A stretch of DNA of 64,000 nucleotides from Actinocatenispora comari (GCF_017312725.1 NZ_BOPO01000125.1:1-64000), one strand, 5' to 3'. Shown: positions 8,701 to 17,885, counted from the stretch's first letter. Program-made: numbers and translations. Notes: generated from the sequence alone by a model not told the origin.

Positions 8701-10302
8701 ACCGAGCCGACCGACCCGCCCACCACTCCGACCGAGGCGAACGACGCGGGCGAGCCTGCGGTGGCGAGTACGAAGGTCAGGGGCACCGGAACGTCCGGAT
8801 CGGACGGTGGCGGGGCCACCACGGCCGAGGACGTGACGCCGGAACGTCCGTCGGGTGCCGCGGATGCCTTCGGCGAGCACGAGCCACCCGTGCCGTCCGG
8901 GTCGCCCACTCCGGAGGCGCCGGCGGCGAACGGACAGCCAGCGTCGAGCGGCCGGTCGAACCGGACGGCCAGCGCGGACACCTCGACTGTCTCCGAGGCT
9001 CGCGCGGCCGCGGAGACGGCAGTCGCCGGCAGCGGGGTGGCGGACGGCGCGGTCACCCGCCCCGAGGCAGTACCGGATGCGGGCGAGCCCGGACCGAGCC
9101 ACACCACGCCGGGCGACACCACCAGCGAACGGAACCCGTCCGAGGGCGTACGGCGGCGGGCGGTCCGCCAGGCCACCGACACCACGTCGAGCGAGGACGA
9201 CCGCGAGCAGGGTCGGGACGAGACCGAGCCGGCGGACGACGCGCCCGAGGCCGGCGGCGAGTCGGCCGACCCCCGTGCGCTCCGCGACAGCACCGAGCCC
9301 ACCCACGACACCCCGGCGCCCGACACCCGCGAACCAACCGACGACATGGCAACACCCGGCACCGCCGAACCGAGTGACGGCGCGACGAGTGATGGCGCGA
9401 CCGGCCCGGTTGGCGGCACCGCGCCACCCGACGGCACCGAACCCACCGACGACACGGCAACACCCGGCGCCACCGAGCCAACCGACGACACGGGCGCCAG
9501 CGACCAGACCACGGTCGACCACCAAGCCGAACGCGACACCGCCGAACCGACCGGCGACGCAACGGGCGATGGCCGTACCGAAGTCGACGGCACGGCGCCA
9601 CCCGACGCTCCCCAACCAACCGACGACACGGCGACCGACCGCCAGGCCACGGCCGACCACCAGGCCGAGCACGACACCGCCGAACCGACCGGCGACGGTA
9701 CGGGAGTCGACGGCATCGGGCCAGCCGAACCGACCGGCGGCGTGGCAGCCGGTGCCGCCGAACCGACCGGCGGCGTGGCAGCCGGTGCCGCCGAACCGAC
9801 CAGCGGCGCGGCAGCCGACGGCCGTACCGACGTCGACGACCGTGCGGACCGTGACGCCGCCGAGGCCGCGGACCCGGTCGACGGCATCGCGGTACCCGAC
9901 GCCTTCGGGCCGAGCGGCGACGCGACGAGCGACGACGGGCCGGGCGGCGATGGGATCGGGGCGGTCGACGGCGGGGTGCCACCGGGCGCTGCGGGGCCGG
10001 CCGACACGACGAGCGGCGGCACCGAGCGGACGGGCGCCGAGACGGCGCCCGACACCGGCGAGGCGACGGGCGGGGCCCCCGCCGCCGGGGGCGAGGCGGG
10101 AGACGACGCGGCCGGTACGGGCGGCACCGGTGCGGCGCACGGCGTGGCCGGGGCCAGCGACGGAGCGGCAGCCACCGCCGAGCGACCGGCCACCGATGAC
10201 GGGACCGCGACGGGCGGCGGGCGGACGGCCGAGGACGGCCGTACCGGTCGGGCGGGCGTCGCGAGCGAGACCACCGACGGCACCGGCCAGGAGGACACGT
10301 GA
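5791..10302 (+). CDS. Dynamin-like GTPase with an ~880-residue acidic disordered tail
   Basis: A 1503-residue protein. The GTPase core has the P-loop GPTGAGKST at residues 134-142, a switch threonine region (RPTTRAP) and LLDAPDID in place of DxPG. The usual N/TKxD is replaced by VLDRMP, so base recognition may be altered. Helical sequence continues to about residue 620. After that comes an Ala/Asp/Thr/Pro/Gly-rich, strongly acidic tail with several internal repeats. The stop overlaps the start of a second GTPase (GTGA). Paired actinomycete dynamin-like genes such as dynA/dynB of Streptomyces share this adjacency; membership of that family is an inference. It probably acts at membranes, with its partner supplying the transmembrane anchor. 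Confidence 0.85.
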   Translation: MTTQRDSGVAPAGGRQFTEAGRQPDEPGDNRPTDTTEPSGSTHRPYPPEPTRAERREPTEHHAPPAAPDDLGNQVLGEALQQLRTAVAGVRFSLATAGAAEARQLARRLAGTLDDYLSPRLAELAGPLLVVVCGPTGAGKSTLVNSLVRAPVSQAGVLRPTTRAPVLVANPADASWFGRPRLLATFARTGGTPPQGRHLQVVAAPALPPGLALLDAPDIDSVAADNRELADELMSAADAWLFVTTANRYADETPWQLLRTARDRDAGLAVVLDRMPVGEARRIRSHLSRLLAEDGLADVPVFELAESAMGHERLLPEEQVAALRDWLERLAADGAARAAVARQTLDGAIGTLPAKLAVLTTELAAQHRESDTLRAEVRIAHAHVLSTVDDAIRDGGLLGGELAARWQELVVGGELVRAVQSRSGRLRDQLLVSLTGRALPGRQFVPAAKAALHSLVDETLADAARRIADGWRRGPAGTALLSDVDSYTPPDLVARWFDDLDEWIRTDDGQRSVARQTEYTIAAVRLLVLVAVLIAPARTDATGSERAMLDTVLADPVVRRISGTARDELIGRLRELADQQRRRYDAALNRVAVDDAAMVALSTAAEALVPARTAAALVTERRSLPPATPPAPPAPAPTTGALPGPDSPLFHPAPEPTGTEPTRPAGIDATAPATPEPGGTEATGADVAAAVDESGPVHATASADEVGPAHPAASADDVGPAHPAASDDEGGAAHPAASAEEGGPAHPAASDDEGGAAHPAASADDGGAAAPTDADEAGPASDATADVPGGADPTAGAADTTGTASLDTSPEQRSSGTDETTASDDTDETPQSDENRGTDEASDAADGGADTMAPSHEDGADVAAAVDEGAPLHAATSVDEGLPAAPADEHGPAAPADEGGPAAPADAGDAPRAAAPADEGGAVDVAMPDAGAGGSSADTASTVRIEQVDAAETAVSVAHSEPGDAAPTRPTEPTDPPTTPTEANDAGEPAVASTKVRGTGTSGSDGGGATTAEDVTPERPSGAADAFGEHEPPVPSGSPTPEAPAANGQPASSGRSNRTASADTSTVSEARAAAETAVAGSGVADGAVTRPEAVPDAGEPGPSHTTPGDTTSERNPSEGVRRRAVRQATDTTSSEDDREQGRDETEPADDAPEAGGESADPRALRDSTEPTHDTPAPDTREPTDDMATPGTAEPSDGATSDGATGPVGGTAPPDGTEPTDDTATPGATEPTDDTGASDQTTVDHQAERDTAEPTGDATGDGRTEVDGTAPPDAPQPTDDTATDRQATADHQAEHDTAEPTGDGTGVDGIGPAEPTGGVAAGAAEPTGGVAAGAAEPTSGAAADGRTDVDDRADRDAAEAADPVDGIAVPDAFGPSGDATSDDGPGGDGIGAVDGGVPPGAAGPADTTSGGTERTGAETAPDTGEATGGAPAAGGEAGDDAAGTGGTGAAHGVAGASDGAAATAERPATDDGTATGGGRTAEDGRTGRAGVASETTDGTGQEDT
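7891..8106 (+). repeat. Six 36-bp tandem repeats inside the GTPase tail
   Basis: Units begin with GCTTCG at 7891, 7927, 7963, 7999, 8035 and 8071, exactly 36 bp apart. Each encodes a 12-residue unit of the form ASADEVGPAHPA. Differences are mostly Asp/Glu or Gly/Val swaps. Further Asp/Pro/Ala repeats follow at 8380-8560, and an 11-residue unit AEPTGGVAAGA occurs near 9725-9800. Confidence 0.9.
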
Positions 10303-13300
10303 GCCGGCCAGAATCGGCGCGTACCGGCGCGGACGACGACGCCGATCCGGAGATGACCGCCTGGATCCAGCAACTCGCCTCGGACGAGCCGCTGCCGGAT
10401 CCGCACCAGCCGGCAGCCGAGCCGGTACCCGCGTCGACGCCGGACGCGGCCGAGCAGCCCGCGGTACCGGACCGGGCCGGGCGGGCGCACCGGGGCTCGC
10501 ACCGCCGCGGCGGCCGGTCCAGGGCGACGACCAGTGGCGGCGAGCGCTCCGACGGTGCCCCGACCGCCGCTGCGGCCGGCGGTGGGCCCGCGGCGCCGGC
10601 CGCCGCGACGGCCGGCGCCGCGACCGACCACCCTGCCGACCGGTCCGCTGGCGACCGGTCCGCCGGCGACCGGTGGGCTGCCGACCGGTCCGCTGGCGAC
10701 GACGGAGGAGCCGCCGCCACCGGCGCAGCGGACGGTTCCGCCGCGCCGACCCCCGGCGCCCCGGCGCCGCAACAGCCCGCCGACACCGCACACCATCGGT
10801 CCGACGCCGCACGACACCCCGCCGACACCACGCGTCCGCCCAGCGCCGCGCAGCATCCGACCGACCCCGGGCAACAGCAGCCGACCGACGGCACGCAGCA
10901 TCCGGCAGATGCCACCCGGCAGCCGAGCGGCGCCACGCAGCACCCGACCGGTACGGCGGGTCCGGTCGACGACGCGGGACAGCGCACCGGCGGCCCCACC
11001 TCACCGCACCTGGCCGACACGGCTCCGGCACACGCGGCCGGTACCGCAGCGAACGCCGCGGACGCCCCGGCGCGACGTGCGACGGACGGGCGGGCGCAGC
11101 GCGCGGCCGACCGGACCGGGCCGGCGCCCGCCGGGACGGCGCAGCACCCGGACGGCCCCGCGGCGCCGCGGCAGGTCGAGACCACGTCGGCGGCGTCCAG
11201 GTTCGACGACGGGCCCGGGCCGAGCCTGCCCGTACCGGCCGATCCGGCGCAGGCCGCCGCCCTCGGCGACGCCGGGAACGGGCGTCCGGTCCCGAGCGAT
11301 CCGACCACGCACCCGGACACCGCCGGTTCCGCGCGCCACCAGACCGGCACCGAGCCGGCTCGGCACCACGCCCGCACCGCACCGGCCGAGCACCAGGGCA
11401 CGGCCGAACCGACCCGCCACCAGGCCGACAGCGAACCGGGACGGCACCCGGCCGGTACCGAGACGGGTCGGGTCGACGCCGCCAGCGGACCTGCCGGACA
11501 CCAAGGCGGACACCAGGGCACCGCCGAGCCCGCCCGGCATCGGGCCGGTACCGGCCCCGTCGCTCCGACGACGCAGCAGGTCGGCGAGCCGGGCCGGGAA
11601 ACGACGCCGTACCCGGATCCGGCCGTACCGGTCGCGCCCCGAGACGTTCCGCTCGGCGAACTGCCGGCGCGGCTGCGGGCGCTGGGCGAGTTCGTCGCGG
11701 CGACCGAGGGGCGGGTGCCCGCCGACCGGCTCGCTCCGGCACGCGCGCTGCTGGCCCGCGCCGACGAGCGGCTGGCGTTGTCCGACCGGCACACCGTCGT
11801 GGTGCTGGCCGGTACCACCGGGAGCGGGAAGTCGCGGCTGTTCAACGCGCTGACCGGGCTGGACCTGTCCCGGGTCGGTGCCCGCCGGCCGACCACCGCG
11901 GACCTGCACGCCTGCATCTGGGAACCGGCCGGTACCGGGCCGCTGCTCGACTGGCTCGGCGTGCCGCCGGAGAACCGTACCGAGCGGGAGAGCGTGCTCG
12001 ACGGTGACGCGCAGCGGGCACTGCACGGGCTGGTGCTGATCGACATGCCCGACTTCGACTCGATCGAGCACGGGCACCGGCCGATGGTGGAGCGGCTGAT
12101 CGGCTCCGCCGACATGGTGTTGTGGGTGCTCGACCCGCAGAAGTACGCGGATCGCACCGTGCACGAGCACTACCTGTCGTCGCTGGCCGACCGGGACGCC
12201 GCGCTCACCGTCGTCCTGAACCAGGTCGACCGGCTGCCGGCGGCCGACGTCGACCGGCTGGCCGCCGACCTGCGCCGGCTGCTCGCCGAGGACGGCCTGC
12301 CCGCCGCGCCGGTGCACCTGGCCTCGGCGCGGACCGGCCTCGGCGTCGCCGCGCTGCGCTCCGCGCTCGCCGACGTGGTCGCCAGCCGGCAGGCCGCGAC
12401 GGTACGCATCGCCGCCGACCTGACCGCAACCGCCGACGGCCTGGCCGACCTGACCGACGCCGAGCCACCGACCGGGTTGGCGACGGACGAGCTGGCCGAC
12501 CGGCTGGCCGCGCACGTCGGGGTGGCCGGCCTGGTCGACGCCGCCGAGCAGGACATGCGCCGCCGCGGCCGGCGGGCGACCGGCTGGCTGTTCGTCCGCC
12601 GGGCGCTCGGCGGCCGCAACCCGGACCGCATCCTCGCGCAGGAGCGCTACGACCTGGACTGGCTCGACGACACCACCCCGGCCGACCCGACCGCGGCCAC
12701 CGCCGCCGCCACGCCTACCGACAGCGTCGCAGGCACCGTCACCAACGCCGGCTCCGGCAGCACTCCGGCAGCCGCCGGCGGCTCGAGCACCGCGGGCACC
12801 AGCGGCCCCGCACGTGCCCCCGGCGGCACGAGCGACGCGGGCGCCAGCGGTCCCGCTCGTCCCGCCGGCGACGCGGGCACCGACGGCCCGGCAGGTACCG
12901 CAGGTGTCCTCGGCGGCGCGGGTCCGGCGCACGCCGATCGCGAACCCGCCGACTCCGGAGCCGGCACTTCCCAGCCGGCAGGCAGCGAAGACGCCAGGTC
13001 CGAAGCCGCCACGATCAGGGACGCGGTGGCCGGCACCGGCGGCGCGGCCGTACGCGGGGGCGCGGCGCGGCCGAGCGGGGCCGGCGGTCGGCACGGAGCG
13101 GGCGACGGCCGCCAGCCCGTACCGGAGCGGGAGGCGCCGCGGCGCGTCGGCCTCGGCGGGGTGCTGCGGTCCGGCCTCGGGCCGGCGCTCGACCGGCTCC
13201 CGGCGCCCTGGCGCGACTCGCTGCGCGGTGCGCTGACCGAGCAGGTGCCGACGCTCGCCGGGCGGCTCGCGGCACTGCCGGCCCAGGCCGCCCGCGGTAC

Positions 13301-13652
13301 CCGGCCGGCCTGGTGGACGGTGCTCGGTGTGCTGCAGTGGGTGTGCGGGGCTGCCGCGGTGATCGGCGCCGGCTGGCTGATCGCCGCGACGGTCTCCGCC
13401 GCGGTACCGGATCCCGCGCTGGCAGCGCTGTGGCTGCTGGTCGGCGGGGTGCTGGTCGGCGTACTGGCGTCGCTGGCCGCGCTGCCGCTGGTGCGCCGGG
13501 CGGCGCGGACCGAACGGGGCGCGTTGGACGCCGCGCTGCGCTCCGCGGTCGCCGCCGCGGCACGCGACTGCGTGCAGGACCCGGTCGAGGCGGAGCTGAC
13601 CGCCTACCGCACCGCGCACGCCGCCCTCGCCACCGCCCGCGGCCGTCGGTAG
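10299..13652 (+). CDS. Dynamin-like GTPase with long disordered N-terminus and two C-terminal membrane helices
   Basis: A 1117-residue protein starting with GTG that overlaps the upstream stop, with CCAGGAGGA as ribosome site. Residues 1 to about 450 are Pro/Ala/Thr/His-rich low complexity. The GTPase domain has P-loop GTTGSGKS (505-512), RPTT switch, DMPDFDS as G3 and NQVD as the base-recognition motif, so it looks catalytically intact. A second low-complexity segment (about 790-930) leads to two hydrophobic helices (about 1003-1067). One TM-bearing and one soluble GTPase side by side matches the dynamin-like pairs that support septation in Streptomyces; the role here is not proven. Confidence 0.85.
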   Translation: MSRPESARTGADDDADPEMTAWIQQLASDEPLPDPHQPAAEPVPASTPDAAEQPAVPDRAGRAHRGSHRRGGRSRATTSGGERSDGAPTAAAAGGGPAAPAAATAGAATDHPADRSAGDRSAGDRWAADRSAGDDGGAAATGAADGSAAPTPGAPAPQQPADTAHHRSDAARHPADTTRPPSAAQHPTDPGQQQPTDGTQHPADATRQPSGATQHPTGTAGPVDDAGQRTGGPTSPHLADTAPAHAAGTAANAADAPARRATDGRAQRAADRTGPAPAGTAQHPDGPAAPRQVETTSAASRFDDGPGPSLPVPADPAQAAALGDAGNGRPVPSDPTTHPDTAGSARHQTGTEPARHHARTAPAEHQGTAEPTRHQADSEPGRHPAGTETGRVDAASGPAGHQGGHQGTAEPARHRAGTGPVAPTTQQVGEPGRETTPYPDPAVPVAPRDVPLGELPARLRALGEFVAATEGRVPADRLAPARALLARADERLALSDRHTVVVLAGTTGSGKSRLFNALTGLDLSRVGARRPTTADLHACIWEPAGTGPLLDWLGVPPENRTERESVLDGDAQRALHGLVLIDMPDFDSIEHGHRPMVERLIGSADMVLWVLDPQKYADRTVHEHYLSSLADRDAALTVVLNQVDRLPAADVDRLAADLRRLLAEDGLPAAPVHLASARTGLGVAALRSALADVVASRQAATVRIAADLTATADGLADLTDAEPPTGLATDELADRLAAHVGVAGLVDAAEQDMRRRGRRATGWLFVRRALGGRNPDRILAQERYDLDWLDDTTPADPTAATAAATPTDSVAGTVTNAGSGSTPAAAGGSSTAGTSGPARAPGGTSDAGASGPARPAGDAGTDGPAGTAGVLGGAGPAHADREPADSGAGTSQPAGSEDARSEAATIRDAVAGTGGAAVRGGAARPSGAGGRHGAGDGRQPVPEREAPRRVGLGGVLRSGLGPALDRLPAPWRDSLRGALTEQVPTLAGRLAALPAQAARGTRPAWWTVLGVLQWVCGAAAVIGAGWLIAATVSAAVPDPALAALWLLVGGVLVGVLASLAALPLVRRAARTERGALDAALRSAVAAAARDCVQDPVEAELTAYRTAHAALATARGRR

Positions 13653-13736
13653 GAGTCGGGCGGGCCACGGCGCGTCCCGACCGCCCGGCTCGGTGACGCG
13701 AGTGGGGGTCGGTGCGGGTCCACGTAGGCTGGGCGG

Positions 13737-14903
13737 ATGTCCGTCTCGGGGAAGCAGCAGGAATTCTTTGCGCCGATCCTGGCCGCGTGCGCGCCGATCG
13801 CCGCCGTGGACACCGCGTTGGACGCCGAGTTCGCGGTGTCCGCGCTGCTCGGCGGGGCGTACGCGGCGGCCGACGAGGAGCGCGCCGCCGCGGTCGCCCG
13901 GTTCGCCGAGGACCTGGTGTCGGTCCTGGACGGGCGGGACGACGCGCTCGCCGGCGCGCTGCTGGCCGGGCTGTCCGGGGTGGCGCCGGCCGCCGTGGCC
14001 GGTCATGCCCGGGCCGCGTTGGACGCCGGGACCCGCCCGGTCTGGGCCGCCGAGATCGGTACCGCCCGGTGCACGGATGCCTGGGCGATGAGCGACGTCT
14101 ACGGCGACCAGACGGAGTTCGTCCTGGTCTTCGAGTTCGCGGACCGGGATCGTGGCGGCGCACCGCACGCGTGCTGCGTGTTGACCGACGCGAACCTCGG
14201 CGTGGTGAAGGACTGCTGGACGTCGACCGAGCCGGAGCGGGTGCTGGCGGACTGCCGGCGCAGCGCCGCGAGCAACGACGACCTGCGGCTCGCCGAGGTC
14301 GCCCCGAGTACCGCCCGCGCCGCGGTCGAGCCGCTGCTGGCCCGCACCGACGAGTTGCCCGAGCTGCCCGACTCGACCGAGTTCGCCGAGGACCGGGCGC
14401 TGCTGCTGGCCCGGCTGGCCACGCTGCCGACTGCACCGGCCGAGGCCGCCGACGGCGCCGACCCGGTGGCGGAGTTCCTGGCCGCGTCGGAGGCGGAGAT
14501 CGACGACGCGCCGGACGGCGTGGTCGAGGCGTGCGCCCGGCTGATCGCCGAGTACGCGGCGGCCGACCCGTACCGGTGGAGCCCGACCGCGGCCGAGCAG
14601 TTCCTGGTCGACTGGGTACCGACGTCGGCGGTGCTGGACGCCGAGTGCGTCGACTGGCTGCCCACCGTGCTGCTGGCCTTCGTCACGTACGCCGGGCACC
14701 GGCGCGGCCTGCCCGAGGACGCCGTGATGGACACGCAGGACGCGATCCGGGAGCACCTGGACGACTTCGCCGCCGCGATGGCGGACGCGGCCGGCAACGC
14801 GGTGACCGCCGCGCAGGTGGCGCGGGCGATGCTCGCCGACGGTGTCGACCCCACCGATCAGGACGCCGTGCGTACCTGGCTGGCCAGCAACCTGCCCCGC
14901 TGA
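13737..14903 (+). CDS. Conserved hypothetical protein, probably leaderless
   Basis: A 388-residue acidic soluble protein with no recognised motif. The N-terminal two thirds look like an alpha/beta domain (TEFVLVFEFADRD, ACCVLTDANLG) and the C-terminal third is helical (EFLVDWVPTSAVLD, DAIREHLDDFAAAMADAAG), ending in a small helical region around VDPTDQDAVRTWL. There is no ribosome site, and TAGGCT at 13725-13730 places a -10 element 6 bp before the ATG, as expected of a leaderless mRNA. Coding bias is strong throughout. It lies 84 bp downstream of the GTPase pair but probably has its own promoter. Confidence 0.75.
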   Translation: MSVSGKQQEFFAPILAACAPIAAVDTALDAEFAVSALLGGAYAAADEERAAAVARFAEDLVSVLDGRDDALAGALLAGLSGVAPAAVAGHARAALDAGTRPVWAAEIGTARCTDAWAMSDVYGDQTEFVLVFEFADRDRGGAPHACCVLTDANLGVVKDCWTSTEPERVLADCRRSAASNDDLRLAEVAPSTARAAVEPLLARTDELPELPDSTEFAEDRALLLARLATLPTAPAEAADGADPVAEFLAASEAEIDDAPDGVVEACARLIAEYAAADPYRWSPTAAEQFLVDWVPTSAVLDAECVDWLPTVLLAFVTYAGHRRGLPEDAVMDTQDAIREHLDDFAAAMADAAGNAVTAAQVARAMLADGVDPTDQDAVRTWLASNLPR

Positions 14904-15255
14904 CCCGACCGCGCCACTCCGAGCCCCGGCGGGCAGTTGATCGCGCCGGTCCCCACCGGCGCGGGACGCAGCCGTCGGTACAGCCTGCACCGCGGGCGGT
15001 TGAGGTCGCCTGCCCCTCGCGCGACGGTCGACACTGGCGCCCGCCGCGTACGGCCACACTGCACCGCCAGCGTGGGCCTTCGGCACTGCCCTGACGCCTC
15101 GTTGATCGTGCCGGCGGCCGCGCGGACGCGCTGACCCGGCCGGCTCCGCACGGCACAGGCAGCGCGGCCCGGCTCCGCTCCGCGGGTCCCACCGGATGCT
15201 CTGGCACGAGGGCGCCGGAGCGACCGACCGGTAGCCGGGCTGGCGCTGCGGCCGG
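14904..15255. other. Convergent intergenic region with candidate terminator
   Basis: The region separates converging genes. A 9-10 bp stem (GCGCCGGT core, loop CCCC) at 14942-14963 lies about 40 nt beyond the stop of the plus-strand gene and is a candidate terminator. The rest is GC-rich and shows nothing else I can name. Confidence 0.5.
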
Positions 15256-17226
15256 TCAGTGTCGGTGGCGGCCGGTACCGGTGCCGTGGGCGTCGTGCCC
15301 CGGGACAGCCGGCCGGGCGAGGGTGGCAGCCGGCCGGTGCTGCTCGGCGTCGGGCCGGCCCGGCCCGGCCTGGTGGTCGGCCGGTTCGGACCGCGTCGTC
15401 GGCGCGGTCGCCGGACGACCGGCGGTACCGACGCCGGCGTTGCTCGCCGTCGCGCCCACCGGGTCGACGGCCGCCCGTGTCCTAGTGTGCCGCCCGCCGG
15501 TGGCCGCGGTACCGCTGGCGTTGCCGCCGGGCGCCGACGCCCCGTTGCCGTTGGCCACGGTGTCGCCGTTGGTGGCGGCACCGGGTCGCGTCGGTGCGGC
15601 CTGGCCGGTCGGGCCGGCCTCCGGCGCAGCGCCGGCCGCCCGCGTCGGTGCGTCGGTGGTGGCCTTGCTCGCATTCGCGGTAGGTCCGCTCGCGGCACCG
15701 TCGACGGCGCCTCGTGCTGCGGCGGTGCCGCCGATCGAGGTTGCGGCCCCACCGGTCGGCGACGCGTCGGCAGGCGCCGGGCCGGTGGGAGGCGTTGCGG
15801 GAGAAGCCGGTGCGGTCCGCTGCGGCGAAACGGGGCCCGCCGGAGCCGCGGGCGCAGCCGCGGCGGGGCCGGTCGCTGCCGGCCCGCGAGCGACGGTCGC
15901 GCCGCTCGGGTCAGGTGCAGTCGCCGCCGGAACAGATGCGGTAGCTGCCGGCGCACGAGCGACGGTCGAGCCGCTCGGGTCAGGTGCAGTCGCCGCCGGA
16001 GCAGGTGCGGTGGCCGCCGGAACAGGTGGGGTGGCCGCCGGAGCGAGGGTGGCGGACCGGGCGGTCATGGTCCAGGTCGCGCCGGACGGGTCCTGCACGG
16101 TCCAGGCCGCACCGTCCCGGCCGGTACCGGCGGGGCCTGCTGGCGCGGCGGGTCGCGCCGCGAACCACGTCGGGTCGGCCTGATCGCCGGCCGGCACCGC
16201 CGCGCCGGGGCCGGCGGCGGGGGTCGCACCGTCGCTAGCGGCGGTGGGCAGCAGGACCACCGGGGCGACGCGGTTGCCGGTGACGACGAACCCGGCCAGC
16301 GCGACGCGGTCGGAGCCGGGCCGCCCGCCGGTCCGGGCCGCCGGTGCCGGCGGACCGAACACGATCGGCGCCGCGGTCTGCGCCCCCGGGATCAGCGTGA
16401 TCGGACCGGCGGTACCCGCGACGGGGGCCACCGGGCCGAACACGATCGGCAGGGTGGTGGCCTGCTCCATCGGCGGCAGCACGAACCGGAGGCCGTCGTA
16501 CCGGATGATCGTGGTGCCGTTCGGGCCGGGTTCGACGACGGGCTGCTCGGGATCGGTCGAGCCGGTGCGACCGGCGTGGTCGCCCTCCCGTTCCCGATCG
16601 CTTTCCCGCTCGCGGTCGCTCGGCGCACCGGCCTGCGGCCCGCGCGCCTCGGGACGGCCGACGGCAGCCCCGCCGTCGTGCCGACCTGGCCCGCCGTCGT
16701 GGGCGCCCCGGGCGTCGCCGTGGCCGGACGAAGCGGTGGGGCCGGCGGCCCCGTCGTGGCCGGGTGCGGCGCCGGAGTCGCCGCGGGGCTGTGCCGGGTC
16801 GGCGGGTTTGGCGGCAGGGTCGGGTACGACGACGGGCGCGTTGCCGGGGCTCTTGAGGAACGGGGTGGTCTCGGCGAGCGGAGCGCTGCGCAGCCGGTCC
16901 GCGCCGGCCGCCATCAGCACGGTCGAGGCCGCGACGGTGACGGCGACGAGGCTCACCAGTACGAGGGTGATCTTGCGGCCGGCGATCGTGTGGGCGGCGG
17001 CCCGGGAGCGCGCTCGCAGCCCCGCGGCGATCCGCCCCATCAATCCGGAAATATGGGCATGCAGCGCGGCGGCCAGGCCCGGGTTTCCGTTGCCGCGCAC
17101 AAGGTGCGGCGTCTCGGTCCGCTCGGCCACGCCGGAGAGGTTAGCCCCATCGGCACCCGCCCCGTCAGCCCCGGTTCGGCCATTCGTCGGGGCACACGCG
17201 TCGGAAGTGGTGACGGTCACTCGCAT
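15256..17226 (-). CDS. Membrane-anchored Ala/Pro/Thr-rich extracytoplasmic protein
   Basis: A 656-residue protein with a strong GGAGG ribosome site before the ATG at 17226. About 80 cytoplasmic residues precede one helix (ITLVLVSLVAVTVAASTVL). The large outer region has a short charged segment (RERESDRERE) and a more ordered stretch around EPGPNGTTIIRYDGLRFVLP, where two copies of a PIVFGP motif occur. After this it turns into Ala/Pro/Thr/Gly repeats, including duplicated PAATAPDPSG units, and ends His-rich. It resembles cell-wall-spanning low-complexity proteins of actinomycetes. No enzymatic motif is visible and the role is unknown. Confidence 0.75.
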   Translation of the reverse strand: MRVTVTTSDACAPTNGRTGADGAGADGANLSGVAERTETPHLVRGNGNPGLAAALHAHISGLMGRIAAGLRARSRAAAHTIAGRKITLVLVSLVAVTVAASTVLMAAGADRLRSAPLAETTPFLKSPGNAPVVVPDPAAKPADPAQPRGDSGAAPGHDGAAGPTASSGHGDARGAHDGGPGRHDGGAAVGRPEARGPQAGAPSDRERESDREREGDHAGRTGSTDPEQPVVEPGPNGTTIIRYDGLRFVLPPMEQATTLPIVFGPVAPVAGTAGPITLIPGAQTAAPIVFGPPAPAARTGGRPGSDRVALAGFVVTGNRVAPVVLLPTAASDGATPAAGPGAAVPAGDQADPTWFAARPAAPAGPAGTGRDGAAWTVQDPSGATWTMTARSATLAPAATPPVPAATAPAPAATAPDPSGSTVARAPAATASVPAATAPDPSGATVARGPAATGPAAAAPAAPAGPVSPQRTAPASPATPPTGPAPADASPTGGAATSIGGTAAARGAVDGAASGPTANASKATTDAPTRAAGAAPEAGPTGQAAPTRPGAATNGDTVANGNGASAPGGNASGTAATGGRHTRTRAAVDPVGATASNAGVGTAGRPATAPTTRSEPADHQAGPGRPDAEQHRPAATLARPAVPGHDAHGTGTGRHRH

Positions 17227-17390
17227 GCCGCTCGCCTCCTCGACTCCGTACCGTGTCCGCGCCGTACCGGAGTGCCGTCGGGCGATGCGGGGCAACGTGC
17301 CTCGCTGTGCCGTACGTCGGCTAGGACCGGTACGAGCGGCTACTCCGGTTCCTGCCGCACTACCTGAGTATTGTTGCACTTCGTGAGCTC

Positions 17391-17402
17391 TGTGTATACA
17401 CA
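17391..17402. promoter_or_regulatory. Palindromic operator candidate TGTGTATACACA
   Basis: A perfect 12-bp palindrome in an AT-richer pocket between divergent promoters. Its GT...AC spacing resembles GntR-family sites. It could control the minus-strand surface protein gene, the dehydrogenase operon, or both. No binding protein can be assigned. Confidence 0.4.
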
Positions 17403-17733
17403 CAGTTGTTTTCCCTGCATCCAGCGCCCTCCCGCGCCGCCCCTGCCCTGAACGCTGGTAAAGGCTGGTTACGGTCGCGTAGGTTCCCGGTGGACCCCTG
17501 GAGAGCCGCACCGGGGCGCGACCAGCGGATCGTGATCGACCCGTCGGACGCGCGCTGGGGTGCGGTTCGCCGCTGCGACAGGCACGAGCGCGGGGGTCGC
17601 GGGGCCGAGCCACAGCCGACCGGCTGGCTCCCTCGCGACCACCGGAGCCCGTACGATGGCGGCACGGGATGTGGCGGCCATCACCCTCGATGGAGTCGCA
17701 TCCGAGCTGACATGCTGTTGGGCAATCGGCAAC

Positions 17734-17769
17734 GGGGCCGATGATCGCGCACACCCGCGATCCGGCCCC
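17734..17769 (+). promoter_or_regulatory. Hairpin in the probable 5' leader of the dehydrogenase operon
   Basis: GGGGCCG and GATCGCG pair with CGCGATC and CGGCCCC around a 6-nt loop, with a 2-nt bulge on the left arm. It ends about 115 bp before the E1alpha start. It may be an attenuator, a terminator of upstream transcription, or an mRNA-stabilising structure. Confidence 0.4.
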
Positions 17770-17885
17770 TGCGCCGACGCTCCCGCCGGGCGAACCCCCA
17801 ACCGGGGTCCGCGCGGCACGACGGAGACGTCGACCGGTGCGGTAACCCCACACCGGCGACGCAAGCAGAGGGAGAGGGATCGGAC

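Larger units (their letters stand above)
17227..17885. promoter_or_regulatory. Divergent regulatory region upstream of the 2-oxo acid dehydrogenase operon
   Basis: A 659-bp region between divergent genes with locally reduced GC around 17365-17420. It contains a 12-bp palindrome at 17391-17402 and a large hairpin at 17734-17769, listed separately. I found no convincing ORF in it. Confidence 0.5.

Noticed and set aside
8215-11742. Minus-strand ORF of 1175 codons opposite the GTPase genes
   Set aside because: Antisense shadow of GC-biased coding sequence; the plus-strand frames contain clear GTPase motifs.
11001-15956. Minus-strand ORF of 1651 codons
   Set aside because: It crosses three real genes on both strands and has Arg/Pro/Gly-rich composition without domains.
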